From the NCBI RefSeq assembly GCF_004359215.1, contig NW_027152056.1, positions 1 through 52,486 of the forward strand: DNA of 52,486 nt, written 5' to 3'. Origin of the DNA: Bremia lactucae. Its lineage: Eukaryota; Oomycota; Peronosporomycetes; Peronosporales; Peronosporaceae. Below are positions 19,173-29,467 of this stretch, piece after piece; the stretch's first letter is position 1, and each line of letters opens with the position of its first letter. Made by a program: the position numbers and the translations under genes. The notes below the pieces were generated by a model, which did not search any database, was not told the origin of the DNA, and saw nothing but the letters and a program-made list of their open reading frames with translations.

Positions 19173-20861
19173 CTATGCGCACATCTCGTCTACAATATCG
19201 TTCGATAAGATGTGGTGAGGGTCAAGCTCATCTCGAGCTTTTTTAAACTTGTCAAGTGGATACCGTGTTTTTAAACGACTGCGCAATTTCTGACGTTCAA
19301 CAGCATCCTCGGGCCATTCAATTTTAGCCCAGTGCTCGGTTGCTCCGAATGGTTCCATAAAGTCACGGTACATGGCATAATAATCCATAAAACAATCTTG
19401 GATAGCCTTACGAGCATCTTTATTTGTAGTTGGCAAGTATAAAATGACACCAACCCACGAGAATATCTGGTCTGGGTTAGATGACGATGCAGGGCTCATA
19501 AAGGACGTACTGCGGGCCGTCCAGCGCTGCTCGATCGGCGAATGAGCTGGGATATCTTCTTCGTCAATGCGCCTTAAAAGATTTTCCATAAAGTCAAGAT
19601 CTATGGTGCCCGTGGTCGGAAAGCAAACTTCCTCTACGAGTTGTTGGCCCCCGCAATCGAAGCCAATAATATCGTCAGAGTACGCTATTCGGCTTCCTTT
19701 GCTGAGCATCCAAAACTGTTTTTCCACTTCATTCACTCGAATGACGTGCTGCTTATCGAGTGGGTCAATTTCGAGCAACTTGTCACGCATCTTTGTGAAA
19801 CCCCAGTCGAGAAAGTCTGGCTCGGGCTTGCCGTTAGTTAGCTCCAAATACAGCTTGCGCGGTGCTTTCATACGTACCTTGTCGCTGTTTTTCTGCGACA
19901 TGAATTGCGTTTCATCCAGCAGGTCCTCCTCTTGGGCGCGTCGACATTGCACCACTACCACTGCATCGGTGTATGGTATCCACATGTAGCGCAGGTGCTG
20001 GAATTCGACAAGCCAACGATTGTGGTTCTTCCGAATCTCGTCCAGCGTCATCACAAACGTCTTCTCGATAAGCTTGTGCATGGGAACACACTGCAGGGTG
20101 ACCTTGGTCACTACGCCAAGTGCGCCAAGACCGCACTTGGCCAGTAGAAAAAGCTCTGGATCTTGCGTAGCACTAAGTGTCATCTTGCCTTTAGCAGGAG
20201 TCACAATTTCCATTTCGACGATCTGGTCGTCAATAGGCGGGATTCCTGCGCCTGTGCCATGGCATCCGGCTTGACAGATTCCACCTACCTGCTGGTCACG
20301 GATTGAAGCCACATTTTGCATGGTCATACCGTACGCACGTAATTTGTCCAGCAGATCTCCAACAATAATGCCGGTCTCTACTGTTACCTGGAGTTTCGTC
20401 CTATCCACGTCGAGAATCTTATCAAAAAGTGCCAGCGTCATAAGCGCCTCGTTGACATTGCCCTTTCCGACCGCCTTGCTAGAGAATCCCAGGCCGTTCG
20501 GCGATACTCCAGCGCCCATGCATCGTAGCTTCTGTTTCTTGGCTTGATAAGTCTGGAGCAGCGTCTGCACTTCATCCACCGTCTCAGGCACGTGAAACTG
20601 GTAAGGGACGCACACGTGTGTGGCCGACCAATTAACAAACTCGTTATGGTCCTCGTTCAGCGCAGTGTCCGCGCTTCCCGCAGCAGTTAATGCCGCTCCG
20701 GCCGCGGCAAGTGCTATCGCCCACGTCTGCCACTTTGGTGAAGAAGTAACGCGATACTGCCAAGTATTCGTTTCGAATATCCTAGCCGCTTGCACAGAGC
20801 AGGGTAGGCGAGTTGCGTGAATACTCAGTGCGCGACGCGCCAGCGTTGAACGCCTCAACAT
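19173..20861 (-). CDS. GLDH: L-galactono-1,4-lactone dehydrogenase, mitochondrial (VAO-family flavoprotein)
   Basis: Oxidises L-galactono-1,4-lactone to L-ascorbate (or an analogue), passing electrons to cytochrome c at the inner mitochondrial membrane. I prefer the second Met (ATG at 20861, 562 aa): it starts MLRRSTLARRALSIHATR, a typical mitochondrial presequence; an upstream in-frame ATG at 20897 adds 12 residues. Numbered from 20897: presequence 13-45, a hydrophobic segment 58-76, the FAD-binding PP-loop region GAGVSPNG (128-135), QNVASIRDQQVGG (194-206), HGTGAGIPPID (213-223), and the C-terminal motifs EQRWTARS and HWAKIEWPED. No intron. Val131 sits where oxidases have the FAD-linking His, so FAD should be non-covalent. 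Ala197 matches the gatekeeper Ala known from the plant enzyme. The gene lies 119 bp downstream of a dienelactone-hydrolase gene on the same strand. Confidence 0.93.
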   Translation of the reverse strand: MLRRSTLARRALSIHATRLPCSVQAARIFETNTWQYRVTSSPKWQTWAIALAAAGAALTAAGSADTALNEDHNEFVNWSATHVCVPYQFHVPETVDEVQTLLQTYQAKKQKLRCMGAGVSPNGLGFSSKAVGKGNVNEALMTLALFDKILDVDRTKLQVTVETGIIVGDLLDKLRAYGMTMQNVASIRDQQVGGICQAGCHGTGAGIPPIDDQIVEMEIVTPAKGKMTLSATQDPELFLLAKCGLGALGVVTKVTLQCVPMHKLIEKTFVMTLDEIRKNHNRWLVEFQHLRYMWIPYTDAVVVVQCRRAQEEDLLDETQFMSQKNSDKVRMKAPRKLYLELTNGKPEPDFLDWGFTKMRDKLLEIDPLDKQHVIRVNEVEKQFWMLSKGSRIAYSDDIIGFDCGGQQLVEEVCFPTTGTIDLDFMENLLRRIDEEDIPAHSPIEQRWTARSTSFMSPASSSNPDQIFSWVGVILYLPTTNKDARKAIQDCFMDYYAMYRDFMEPFGATEHWAKIEWPEDAVERQKLRSRLKTRYPLDKFKKARDELDPHHILSNDIVDEMCA

Positions 20862-20980
20862 CTTCGAGATTTGTATGTGTCGACTATCTAACAACATGAA
20901 ATTAAAGAAAATTTATTTGAAAGATCGCATTTGGGCAGCAAAAGTGACGCGTCTTCTTAAGTCGGTCAATTTGTACGAAT

Positions 20981-21736
20981 TTACGCAGGGCAATTGGTTT
21001 GGATAAATTTGACGGCAGTGTGCCAGGCCTTCATGACGCTGGTCTTAGTGGCGGCGTCGTTCATGTCGCCGCGATGCACCCAGCCGTGTTTCTGATCGGC
21101 AAATAGCACCACGTCAGAATTCGAGCCAATGTCTTCGCGAGCCTTAAGGATATTGTACACGCTACCGCCTGGCTTCAACTCTTCTGGGTCGTCTCCAGCA
21201 GGCATAAGTAGCTGCGGCACCTTGACCGCAGCGGCGAGATTGTTGACGGCGCCTGCGCCCTTGAGCTTGTTCTCGACGATCCACGCGGGATGGAAAGAGA
21301 CATGTCCAATTACAATTGGATCAGTTTGGGTAGTCTGTACAGCACCAACCCAAGCGCCCCAGCACATACCGTAGCTGATGATGTGCTCAACGCCTACTTC
21401 TCCTTTTAGATAGTTTACGGCGTCTTGGATGCGCGGGCCAAAGTGCTCGGCAAACGTGTACTTCTTTAGCCAATCATCGAAACCATTCATGTCTGGTAGA
21501 TAGTCGCCATTCGCAATGTCCACGACCACCACCGCATACCCGAGCTTGCCAAGCGTGTCAGCATCAGCCTTGGTGCGACCACTGTCTAGGCCGAAAACGT
21601 CGGGGTAGACGATGACACCGGCACTGGAGGAAACGGGGCCCGTCACATAAATGTTAGTCGTACCAGCCTTTTTCATCGCACCAATGTGGTCAGCCTGCTC
21701 GCATGCAGGCTCGGCAGTCACAGGGCAGCAGCTCAT
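20981..21736 (-). CDS. Dienelactone-hydrolase-family alpha/beta hydrolase
   Basis: An intact 251-residue protein without introns. Family members hydrolyse lactones and esters with a Cys-Asp-His triad. The nucleophile is Cys125 in GMCWGAWVG, the acid probably Asp182 or Asp183 in PAGDDPEE, and the base His217 in DQKHGWVHRGD. The early strand VIVYPDVFGL (41-50) and the downstream YAVVVVDIANGDY fit the DLH fold. The length is usual for the family (about 230-250). Oomycetes and fungi carry several paralogues with unknown substrates, so I give no symbol. It is cytosolic as far as visible; no signal peptide. The next gene on the strand begins about 120 bp downstream, a tight tandem. Confidence 0.9.
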   Translation of the reverse strand: MSCCPVTAEPACEQADHIGAMKKAGTTNIYVTGPVSSSAGVIVYPDVFGLDSGRTKADADTLGKLGYAVVVVDIANGDYLPDMNGFDDWLKKYTFAEHFGPRIQDAVNYLKGEVGVEHIISYGMCWGAWVGAVQTTQTDPIVIGHVSFHPAWIVENKLKGAGAVNNLAAAVKVPQLLMPAGDDPEELKPGGSVYNILKAREDIGSNSDVVLFADQKHGWVHRGDMNDAATKTSVMKAWHTAVKFIQTNCPA

Positions 21737-22166
21737 ACTAGAAGAGATGAATTCAAATATGAAACAGCATGGCCCATAAATCTCAATATTGACATCGATA
21801 ATAATTATTAGTCTTCGGGGGCAATTAGAAGGAAAGACAAATTCGCAACCTAAATTTACAGTCCCAGCAGGCCAAGATGAATCAGAGCAGAATATCCCAA
21901 ACAGATTATATTAACGTGCATGGAAGTTTTAAAGACTTCGAAAAAAAGTTGCGCCTTCAAATAACTCACTAGAGCCTTAATTGTAAGTTAATAATTTTGT
22001 TTTAGCCAATCCACGCGCAAGCCCTTATGAACACAATTAGTTGGCGACTAAAATATTTTAAATAATTTGTAACGATGACTTTGGTCACGGCGATAAAATT
22101 CATCCGAGATTATTGATGCCAATTCTTTCGGAATTTTGGATCAATTCAGTGAACTAGTGTTATATA
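21737..22166. other. Intergenic, no gene seen
   Basis: 430 bp between the start of the hydrolase gene and the stop of the MSH4 gene. It is AT-rich and should hold the hydrolase promoter and the MSH4 3' UTR. No element or RNA gene recognised. Confidence 0.6.
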
Positions 22167-25100
22167 TCAACAAGCTCCGCTACTTTCTGCAGTCGGAGTT
22201 AAAAATCGGGCTCGAAGATGCTGAAGTTGGCGCCGAAGACCTAGAAGCCAAGTTATCGTTAATTAAAACCACGTCATCAGTCTTACTGCTAGTCTGTCTT
22301 ACCTGCATAATCTAAGTCTGCATATCGAAGCACATATAAGTGGTGAAGCAAATTTCTATTAATCTTGCCGACACCATTTTTTGTCGATACTTGTTTGAAC
22401 GATGCTTCCGCTTTCTCACGATCTTCACGCAACTTGTTGTAAGTGCGCTCTGCGTCACAGATCACTTCTGCTGGCAGGCCACTCTGAGCCGCTGCCCTGA
22501 TACCGTACAGTCCAATTGAAGGAAAGGGGCCGTCCTTCAATTCGTACCTAAATTGCACGGAATTCTGGCACCAAGGCAAATATAAGGTTGCCATCATATT
22601 CTAGATATTAACCACGCACCGTGTTTAACCCATTTCCGATATGAAAGCATCGGCAGCGAGGGTACAACTGAGCGAGATAATTGAGTTGGTGATAGTGCGT
22701 AGCAAAGCTTGTATACGATCCTCTCCGAATCAACTCCTCGCTGATGCTCCATGCAATCGCAGCACCTTCATCGTTGGCCGTTCCTCTGCCCAATTCATCA
22801 AGCAGTACCAAAGACCTCGAGGTGCATGTTTCCAAGATGAACGCCGTCTCAGTCATTTCGACTGCAAAAGAGCTGGCATTTTCTTCCATATCATCCGACG
22901 TCCCAAACCTGGTACAAATACGATCTCGAATCGGAATAGTTGCTTCCGCAGCAGGAATATAGCACCCCATTTGTGCCATAATCGTGATGAGTGCTAGAGC
23001 TCGCAGATAAGTCGATTTGCCCGCACAATTCGGGCCAGTGATAACTTTTCGAGCGAAATTTAGTATTTTGACTAAGCTTTTGCTTCTCTCTGATTAACTT
23101 ACTGTGAAACGTGCTCAATGGATCAAAAAACTTTTCATCACAAGTCAGCAAAATCAAATAAAGGTGCAATCTGGTAAGATCTTACGGTGTCGCTTGGAAT
23201 GTATGATCGGTTTCTCAAAACACGCTGAACGAGTGGATGCCGGCCATTTTTGATTATCAAATTCCCATGCTCAGTGACAGTCGGTCGTATGTCTATACAC
23301 AACAGCTGCCTCGTGAGAAATTAATTATAATAAATAGTAGCAATTATACATGGCTGATCTGGTGGCGAGAGGGCAACGACATTAACGAAGCTGTAATAAC
23401 GAGTTAGCATTTTGTTGTCAACATTGCAGAGCTAATTTGATGGCTTTACCTAAGAAGCATGTCGAGAAGTGCGATGCTTTCGACCATCGCATGCATCGTT
23501 GAAGACTGTGGACGAATCCTATCAAGGAGCTGCTGTATTACACCGCTCGATAACTTGTAAACTGCGGTAACGGCTTCGTTGAGTCTCACATTGAGCGAAA
23601 TTAGTGCTTTCGTTGAGCAACAAATCACTGCCGAGTCACATCACACATCAGAAACACGACAGCGTTACTTTAAAACTGAACTTTGTCAACACCAGTTTTT
23701 GATGTCACTCGCTCGATGAAGCTTGCAGGTAAGTCTCTAGTGTTGGCGGGAAGAGACAAGTGATATCCTCGTTTTGCTCTATATCACATTTTCAATAGGT
23801 TATCTTAAGTGCACGACAGCAGTAACAGTTGCCTAGCTTACGTGTAATTGAGCCGAATCGGGATGCCGACATTTTCCTTGTACGAATGAACGATGTCGTG
23901 AATTTTTTCGATCGTGTCAAGATAAGTTCGCCGTGCGACATCAAGCATGCCATCGACACCCGCTCGGACTGCAAAACATTCTTGTATGCGCTTCTGGGCG
24001 GCAGAATGGCAAACTTTGACCCTTTCGCAGATTGCAATCAGACCATAAGCAACGGGATCGCGCAAAATATATTGTACCTCTCGTTTACTATTCGCTCAAT
24101 GTCGGCTTTAATCTTTGCAAATTGCTCGTCACGCAAGCTTGGCAAATTACAAGTCAACAATGCTTTAAGTTGATTACGGAATCGAGTTATACCTTTGAAT
24201 GATTGAGTTAAGTAAATGACATGGCTGGTTTAGTCTTAGCGAGGTATTTTCCAAGCAAGCAACCATTTTTGGTAGACATCCTAGGGTGTGCTTAAGTGCT
24301 ATCACGCTGCCTATAGCAATTTTTGACACTCGAGGGGTAACGGCTTTTGGAACAAGTACAAGCTGACTCTTTTACGAGCGAATGAGATTAACGCATAATT
24401 TTTAAGCGTGTGATTGTGTGCGGTAACTTACGAGGAGTCGATCTAAATCAACGAATTGATGCAGCTGATCCATAACATCGAAAAACCACGCTGGATTGTC
24501 CAAGAATATTCCAACAACTTCTTGACGCGCCTGACTAAGATTCAAAGGCAGAACTATTGTTGGTGCAACGAAAAATATTAAACGCAGAAGAAATAAATAC
24601 ATAGTTTTCAGGTGACACGTTGGCTGCAGCATCTGAATGCCAAAATTAACTTATTTATTTAAAGTGCATACAATGACAGTATGATTTTCAACGTACTGTT
24701 GATCGTAATAACCGGTTTCCAGCTGAGGTTTGAGTACTGTTAAGCATTTTGCAAAGAGACTAGCACGTCAAGTGTTAAAAAAAGTGAACGATCCATAGGT
24801 GGTGAATCTGTGCCGTTATAAGTACCTGGCTATCATTTCGTTCTCGAGCGCCTTTAACTAGTTCTAGAGAAGAAATTGTTGCTTGATCCATCAGAAGCTT
24901 CTGCGTCGATGGGCTAATAACAACCTGGTGAAGCCGTTAACAAGTGAACTGTCGGGACATTTCAAGATAAAAGCTACCTTCATGCTCTTTTCGACAACGT
25001 AAACGCCTTGAATGTACTCTATGTATTCCATCACGCAAGCCACTGAGGCCATTGCGACATAGTTCTATCATTGGCAGCTCAGTATTTAAAAAAAAAATGT

Positions 25101-25810
25101 TTGCTGTAGCGTACCCGTCCGATGTTTATATCAACATTATTTGCCATCACACGTTTTATGTCTTCCGCACCTTTTGTCTGGCTGCAGTATACCCAACATT
25201 TGAATAAGGAAAGGTATAGCTGCCAGAATCCGAGACCCACTTGAAATACTTTCGAGCAAGAGGTATCACTCGGCAACTTGACCCAGCAAAGCGCTTTGTA
25301 ATCTCTTCGTTAATTTTTCGAGTCTTAGACGTCTCAACCACGAGAACTTCCACAGGCTAAGTGGCAAAATTGACCAAATAAATAAGCCATCCTACGATGT
25401 GCAATGAGACTTTCAAAACCTTGTACGCCTCTAGAAGCGAAATTGTGTCCACGTAAGAGTGTGAGTCGATAATAGTCCATAGAAGAAGCTCGTATGGTGA
25501 GACCAAATCGATTGCACATATCCCTATAAGAACCATATAAGCTGATGTTTCTCATGAATATAATAATACATGTATAACCTATTTCTCGGGCACGATTCTC
25601 TGCCACAGCCATGATGAGAAATGATAACCTGGCCGTGACTTCAGACAATGTGGAGCCTCTTGACCCCCCAGAGCTTGACAGCTTACTGCTAGGACGGAAA
25701 TCATTCACTGTGGCGAAACTCACGGCTCTGTATGGGGGTGGGATATCGTAACGAGGCAGCCTAACGGCTTCTTCATTAAGCTCCACTCGTGGAGAGTTCG
25801 CTTTTTCCAT
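22167..25810 (-). CDS. MSH4: MutS homologue of the MSH4 type, about 19 exons
   Basis: MSH4 pairs with MSH5 as a sliding clamp that stabilises meiotic recombination intermediates; it does not repair mismatches. The ATG at 25810 opens MEKANSPRVELNEE; the stop is at 22167-22169. I infer about 18 introns with GT-AG ends, mostly 50-100 bp, for example 22241-22302. Order of recognisable pieces: REIGICAIDLVSP, KYFNQTKGAEDIKRVM across a splice, connector and lever segments (KTIQARQEVVG across a splice; CFAVRAGVDGMLDVARRTY near 23950), clamp region, then the ATPase: EHGNLIIKNGRHPLVQRV (near 23250), Walker A GPNCAGKST (about 23015-23040), Walker B SLVLLDELGRGT (near 22800), SFATHYHQLN (near 22670), and the C-terminal helix-turn-helix to 22167. 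Lack of the mismatch-binding N-terminal domain fits MSH4. Walker A is atypical. Splice sites are my inference; at least one junction (13th intron) is tentative. Confidence 0.85.
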
Positions 25811-27251
25811 TGTATCCTCGCCTATCACTTCGGATAATGGGTAAGTGCGGTGTAGTCCGTAAAAGAAGAATGATGATCACTGCAACACAGAAACAACGTC
25901 AGCTTCAAAAAAAAAAATGCAATATCAATAAAATTAATTGAGGCAGTGAAATACCGAGTCTTAAAAAAAGGTGGTAATTATTTGACATAGTATTCAGGGC
26001 ATGCATTCGTGGCTTTGCTGTGACGCTGGACTTTATTAAGCATCAATGTAGGAAAGTTGCAGCTAATACAAACTACTATATTACATCCGTTAAGTGGTTG
26101 CCATTGACATACATGCAGCATCGAGCGAACCGCTCTTCAAAAGTGACGAGCACAATAATTTTGGCTTATGCGGTCGTTGCTAAGAGCAAATTAAGATCTG
26201 AGCAAAGCGACGCCTTCGGCACAGGAATCAATTTTAAGTGGACAAATGCCTTCGATCTTTAAGCAACCACATAGACACATTGAGATAAACCCGTACCTGG
26301 GTGCATATGCCTTCTCTTCGGCATCAAATGTGATGCGTATGATAAGGAAATCAAATGTACACTGATTTAGTATTTGAGGTTCCTGGTCGCCACATTTGGA
26401 GATACTCATAATAGTATATGATACCCTTGAGCAAAATAGCCGATGATGAGGCTAGAATGCACACGTTGGCAATTACCCACACGCAGTCGAAAATTTAAGC
26501 TCCAGCTTCTTCATTTTCCCTATTACCTACCCTTTTTGTGCGTTTTGACAGCAAGAACATATGCTCCCTATTGTGTGTGGGCATCAAAAAAGTGACTACG
26601 GACGTCAATTTTTTGCGCTTCTTGGTATTTTTCGTGCCACTCGTTCTTCGAATTAAATATGACGGCCGAGAGCACTTTCGAGGTCTTTGTGATAAGCGCT
26701 ATTCTGAAAGGCTGCTTTTGCTTATTCCAAGGAAGCGTCGGTGGTGCGTTCATTGCGGGATTTTGGAGATAAAAATGTTGAAATTAGTGAAAAATGGCTC
26801 AATATGAATGTCGAAACGTTGCGGTAATGAAAAAGCTGTGGGATTCAGTGGCGTGAGGCGGTTGTGGTTTCTGAAGTGAGAAGGTATTGAACTTCTACGT
26901 GGACCATGAAGCTGTGTGGCCCACTTTAATTTAGTTAAAGAATTACGTGTTTTGTTAATTTATGGAAATGTTAGGACATTTATCGTTAGTTTTACTGAGA
27001 AAAAGCAGAAGTCTATGGTATTTTTTTTAGCTTGAAAATTAGCCAATCATGTAGAGAGATATAAAACAAAGGGATTTACCAGAGAACTGACGGGATATTA
27101 ATAAAAAACACTCTAAATTCTTTCAGTTAGAAGAATGTAAACTTTTCGTAAAAATAACTTGTCGTGACAAGCATTCCCTATGTTCGAGGACAAAATCAGC
27201 ATTTGTTCATCTTTTGGATTTAGCCGCTACTAACCGTAATCTAACGGAGCA
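25811..27251. other. Intergenic stretch with possible unrecognised exons
   Basis: 1.44 kb between two divergent genes (MSH4 on minus, ALDH on plus). An initiator-like TCATTCT (25867-25873, minus) lies 57 bp before the MSH4 ATG. On the minus strand, frame 26753-26568 (61 residues, MNAPPTLPWNKQKQPFRI) and frame 26409-26280 (CTFDFLIIRITFDAEEKAYA, followed by a CAG/GTACGG donor-like site) could be exons of one gene, but I recognise no family and cannot join them with confidence. A plus frame at 26538-26807 is also unrecognised. Confidence 0.4.
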
Positions 27252-29006
27252 ATGCTTGGCTTGGGTGGGAAAAATGCTCGTTCTGTTTGCATGATAAATC
27301 AACTAGCGCATCGGCGCATGTCCGTGGCCCCAAGCCGCCTCGCGCAATTCCCGTATCTATCGGAGCTTGGCCTCGAGGAGGAGAACTGCGGTGTGTATAA
27401 TGGCCGATGGTTTGGCAGCGGTAATTTGTATACATCCTTGAGCCCCGTAAATGGACAGCCTATCGCCAGTATACGATCTGGTACCAAGTCCGACTACCAT
27501 AAAGTGGTGGCTGCAATGGATGATGCCAAGCCTCTCTGGTGCAATCTGCCCGCCCCAAAACGTGGAGAGATTGTGCGACAGATTGGAGAGGAGCTTCGGA
27601 ACAAGCGGGACGCACTAGGCAAGCTTATTGCTCTAGAGATGGGCAAAATTTACGTAGAGGTGCGATATTCGGAGCAATGCATTAGCCTGGAAAGAAATAG
27701 CTAAGCTTTCCTTAAATCTCGGATATATCCCCGCTTTGTTTTGTATTTAGGGCGTTGGTGAGGTACAGGAAGCTATTGACATTTGCGATTTCGCTGTGGG
27801 ACTGAGCCGCACCTTAAATGGCTCAGTAATTCCATCCGAGCGTCCAGGTCACTTTATGATGGAGCGCTTTAATCCTCTCAAGGGCCACGTGGGAATTATT
27901 ACATCCTTTAACTTTCCTTGCGCCGTGCTATTCTGGAATGCAGCGCTTAGTCTTGTGTGCGGTAATACTCAGCTTTGGAAACCATCCGAATCGCTCTCCC
28001 TAACGTCAGTGGCATGTACTAAGATTATTGCCGACGTCTTGGAGCGCAACGGACATCCTGGTGCTATCGCCTCGCTGGTCTGCGGAACTGGTGTGGAAGT
28101 GGGTGAGGCGATGGTACACGATAAGACGATGGAGCTTATCTCTTTTACGGGCTCTACGAAGGTGGGTCGCCGAGTGAATGAAGTCGTCTCGTCTCGCTTT
28201 GGCAAGACGATTTTAGAGCTGGGGGGCAACAACGCAATGATCGTGGATAAGGATGCAGATCTAGAAATGGCACTTCGAGCAACGCTGTTCTCTGCTGTTG
28301 GAACGGCTGGCCAGCGTTGCACGTCGCTTCGCCGTCTTTTACTTCACGAAAAAATCCATGATGATTTTCTTCAACGTCTGGTTCTCGCGTATCAGAACGT
28401 GAAGATTGGTGATCCTTTAAACGATGGAGTTCTTTGTGGCCCACTGCATAACAAGATGGCTGTCCAGAATTACCTAGACGGAATCGATACTATTAAAAAG
28501 CAGGGAGGCAAGGTACGTCCTTAATGAGCTCACAACTTGCATAAGGCCGGGGTTCTAACTTGGCTGTGTAGATTCTTACCGGCGGCAACAAGATCGAAAG
28601 CGAGGGCTACTTTGTAGAGCCAGCGATTGTTTCTATAGCCCATGATGCTGCGATTGTTCAACAGGAAATTTTTGCGCCAATTTTGTACGCGTTGAAGTTT
28701 CGTACTCTTGAAGAAGCGATCGAAATGAATAACGCTGTCCCACAAGGTCTATCATCGTCTTTATTTACGAAAAGCCAGGCCGCAATTTTTAAGTGGACGG
28801 GCCCTCTGGGATCGGATTGTGGCATAGTAAACATAAACATTGGACCTAGCGGTGCTGAGATCGGGGGAGCCTTCGGCGGTGAAAAGGACACTGGTGGCGG
28901 TCGCGAGTCGGGCAGTGATGCATGGAAGCAGTACATGCGTCGCTCGACGTGCACAATTAACTATAGCAAAGAGCTTCCACTTGCCCAGGGAATAAACTTC
29001 AACTAA
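27252..29006 (+). CDS. ALDH7A1: ALDH7-family aldehyde dehydrogenase (antiquitin; alpha-aminoadipate semialdehyde dehydrogenase)
   Basis: Three exons: 27252-27659, 27751-28512 and 28572-29006, with GT-AG introns of 91 and 59 bp; the product is about 533 aa, close to the 510-540 of the family. The enzyme oxidises alpha-aminoadipic semialdehyde in lysine breakdown and other aldehydes using NAD+. Residues 1-25 ([20 protein letters not shown]) look like a mitochondrial presequence. The NAD-binding part has [20 protein letters not shown] and FTGSTKVGR, the catalytic Glu is in LELGGNN, the nucleophile Cys in [10 protein letters not shown]. The C-terminus [20 protein letters not shown] is the antiquitin signature and separates it from other ALDH classes. 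No damage seen. Its 3' end faces the NKAP gene. Confidence 0.94.
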
Positions 29007-29467
29007 CTTGTTTAAAGGTCATTGTTAGGAGCAGCTTAAATACAACAGCGTTTTTTGTTTGCGTTTGTCATTGTGGTGTTTAACGATATCATTGCTTTGA
29101 AACGATAACTGCGATTTCTTTAGCGTGCTAGAGCTCGATTGAAATGAAGCAGTGCCTGTCAGCTTTCAGCCATCTAGGCGTATGCAGTGAACAATGTATT
29201 ACGCTAGAAAAGTTTTTTCGAATGCTTTAATTCTAGCTTGCCTTATTGAGAAGGTTGCACATCTGGCAATGACGAAGGAGCCTACCTTTTATGATCTAGG
29301 AATCAATGGACATTTCCATCTGTTTGATCCAAAAAGGGAGATTTTCTGCATAAGTTCTGGCTGATAGAGATCGGCGGTGCTGCATACAATCATAATTTGG
29401 ATACAACCCTACAAAGTAATTTATGAAGCATTTCTTGGATCGCACACAGATCCAAATAGAATACCTA
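29007..29467. other. Convergent 3' intergenic region with a gag shard
   Basis: 461 bp between two convergent genes, presumably shared 3' UTRs. It contains a short relic of family II gag at about 29303-29345 (listed separately). Nothing else recognised. Confidence 0.6.
29303..29345 (-). repeat. Gag-derived fragment
   Basis: About 43 bp match 5511-5553 of the family II gag in the same orientation, with a handful of mismatches and one extra A. On the minus strand it encodes NLPFWIKQMEMSIDS, the expected gag peptide. No LTR or other element sequence surrounds it. Confidence 0.6.
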
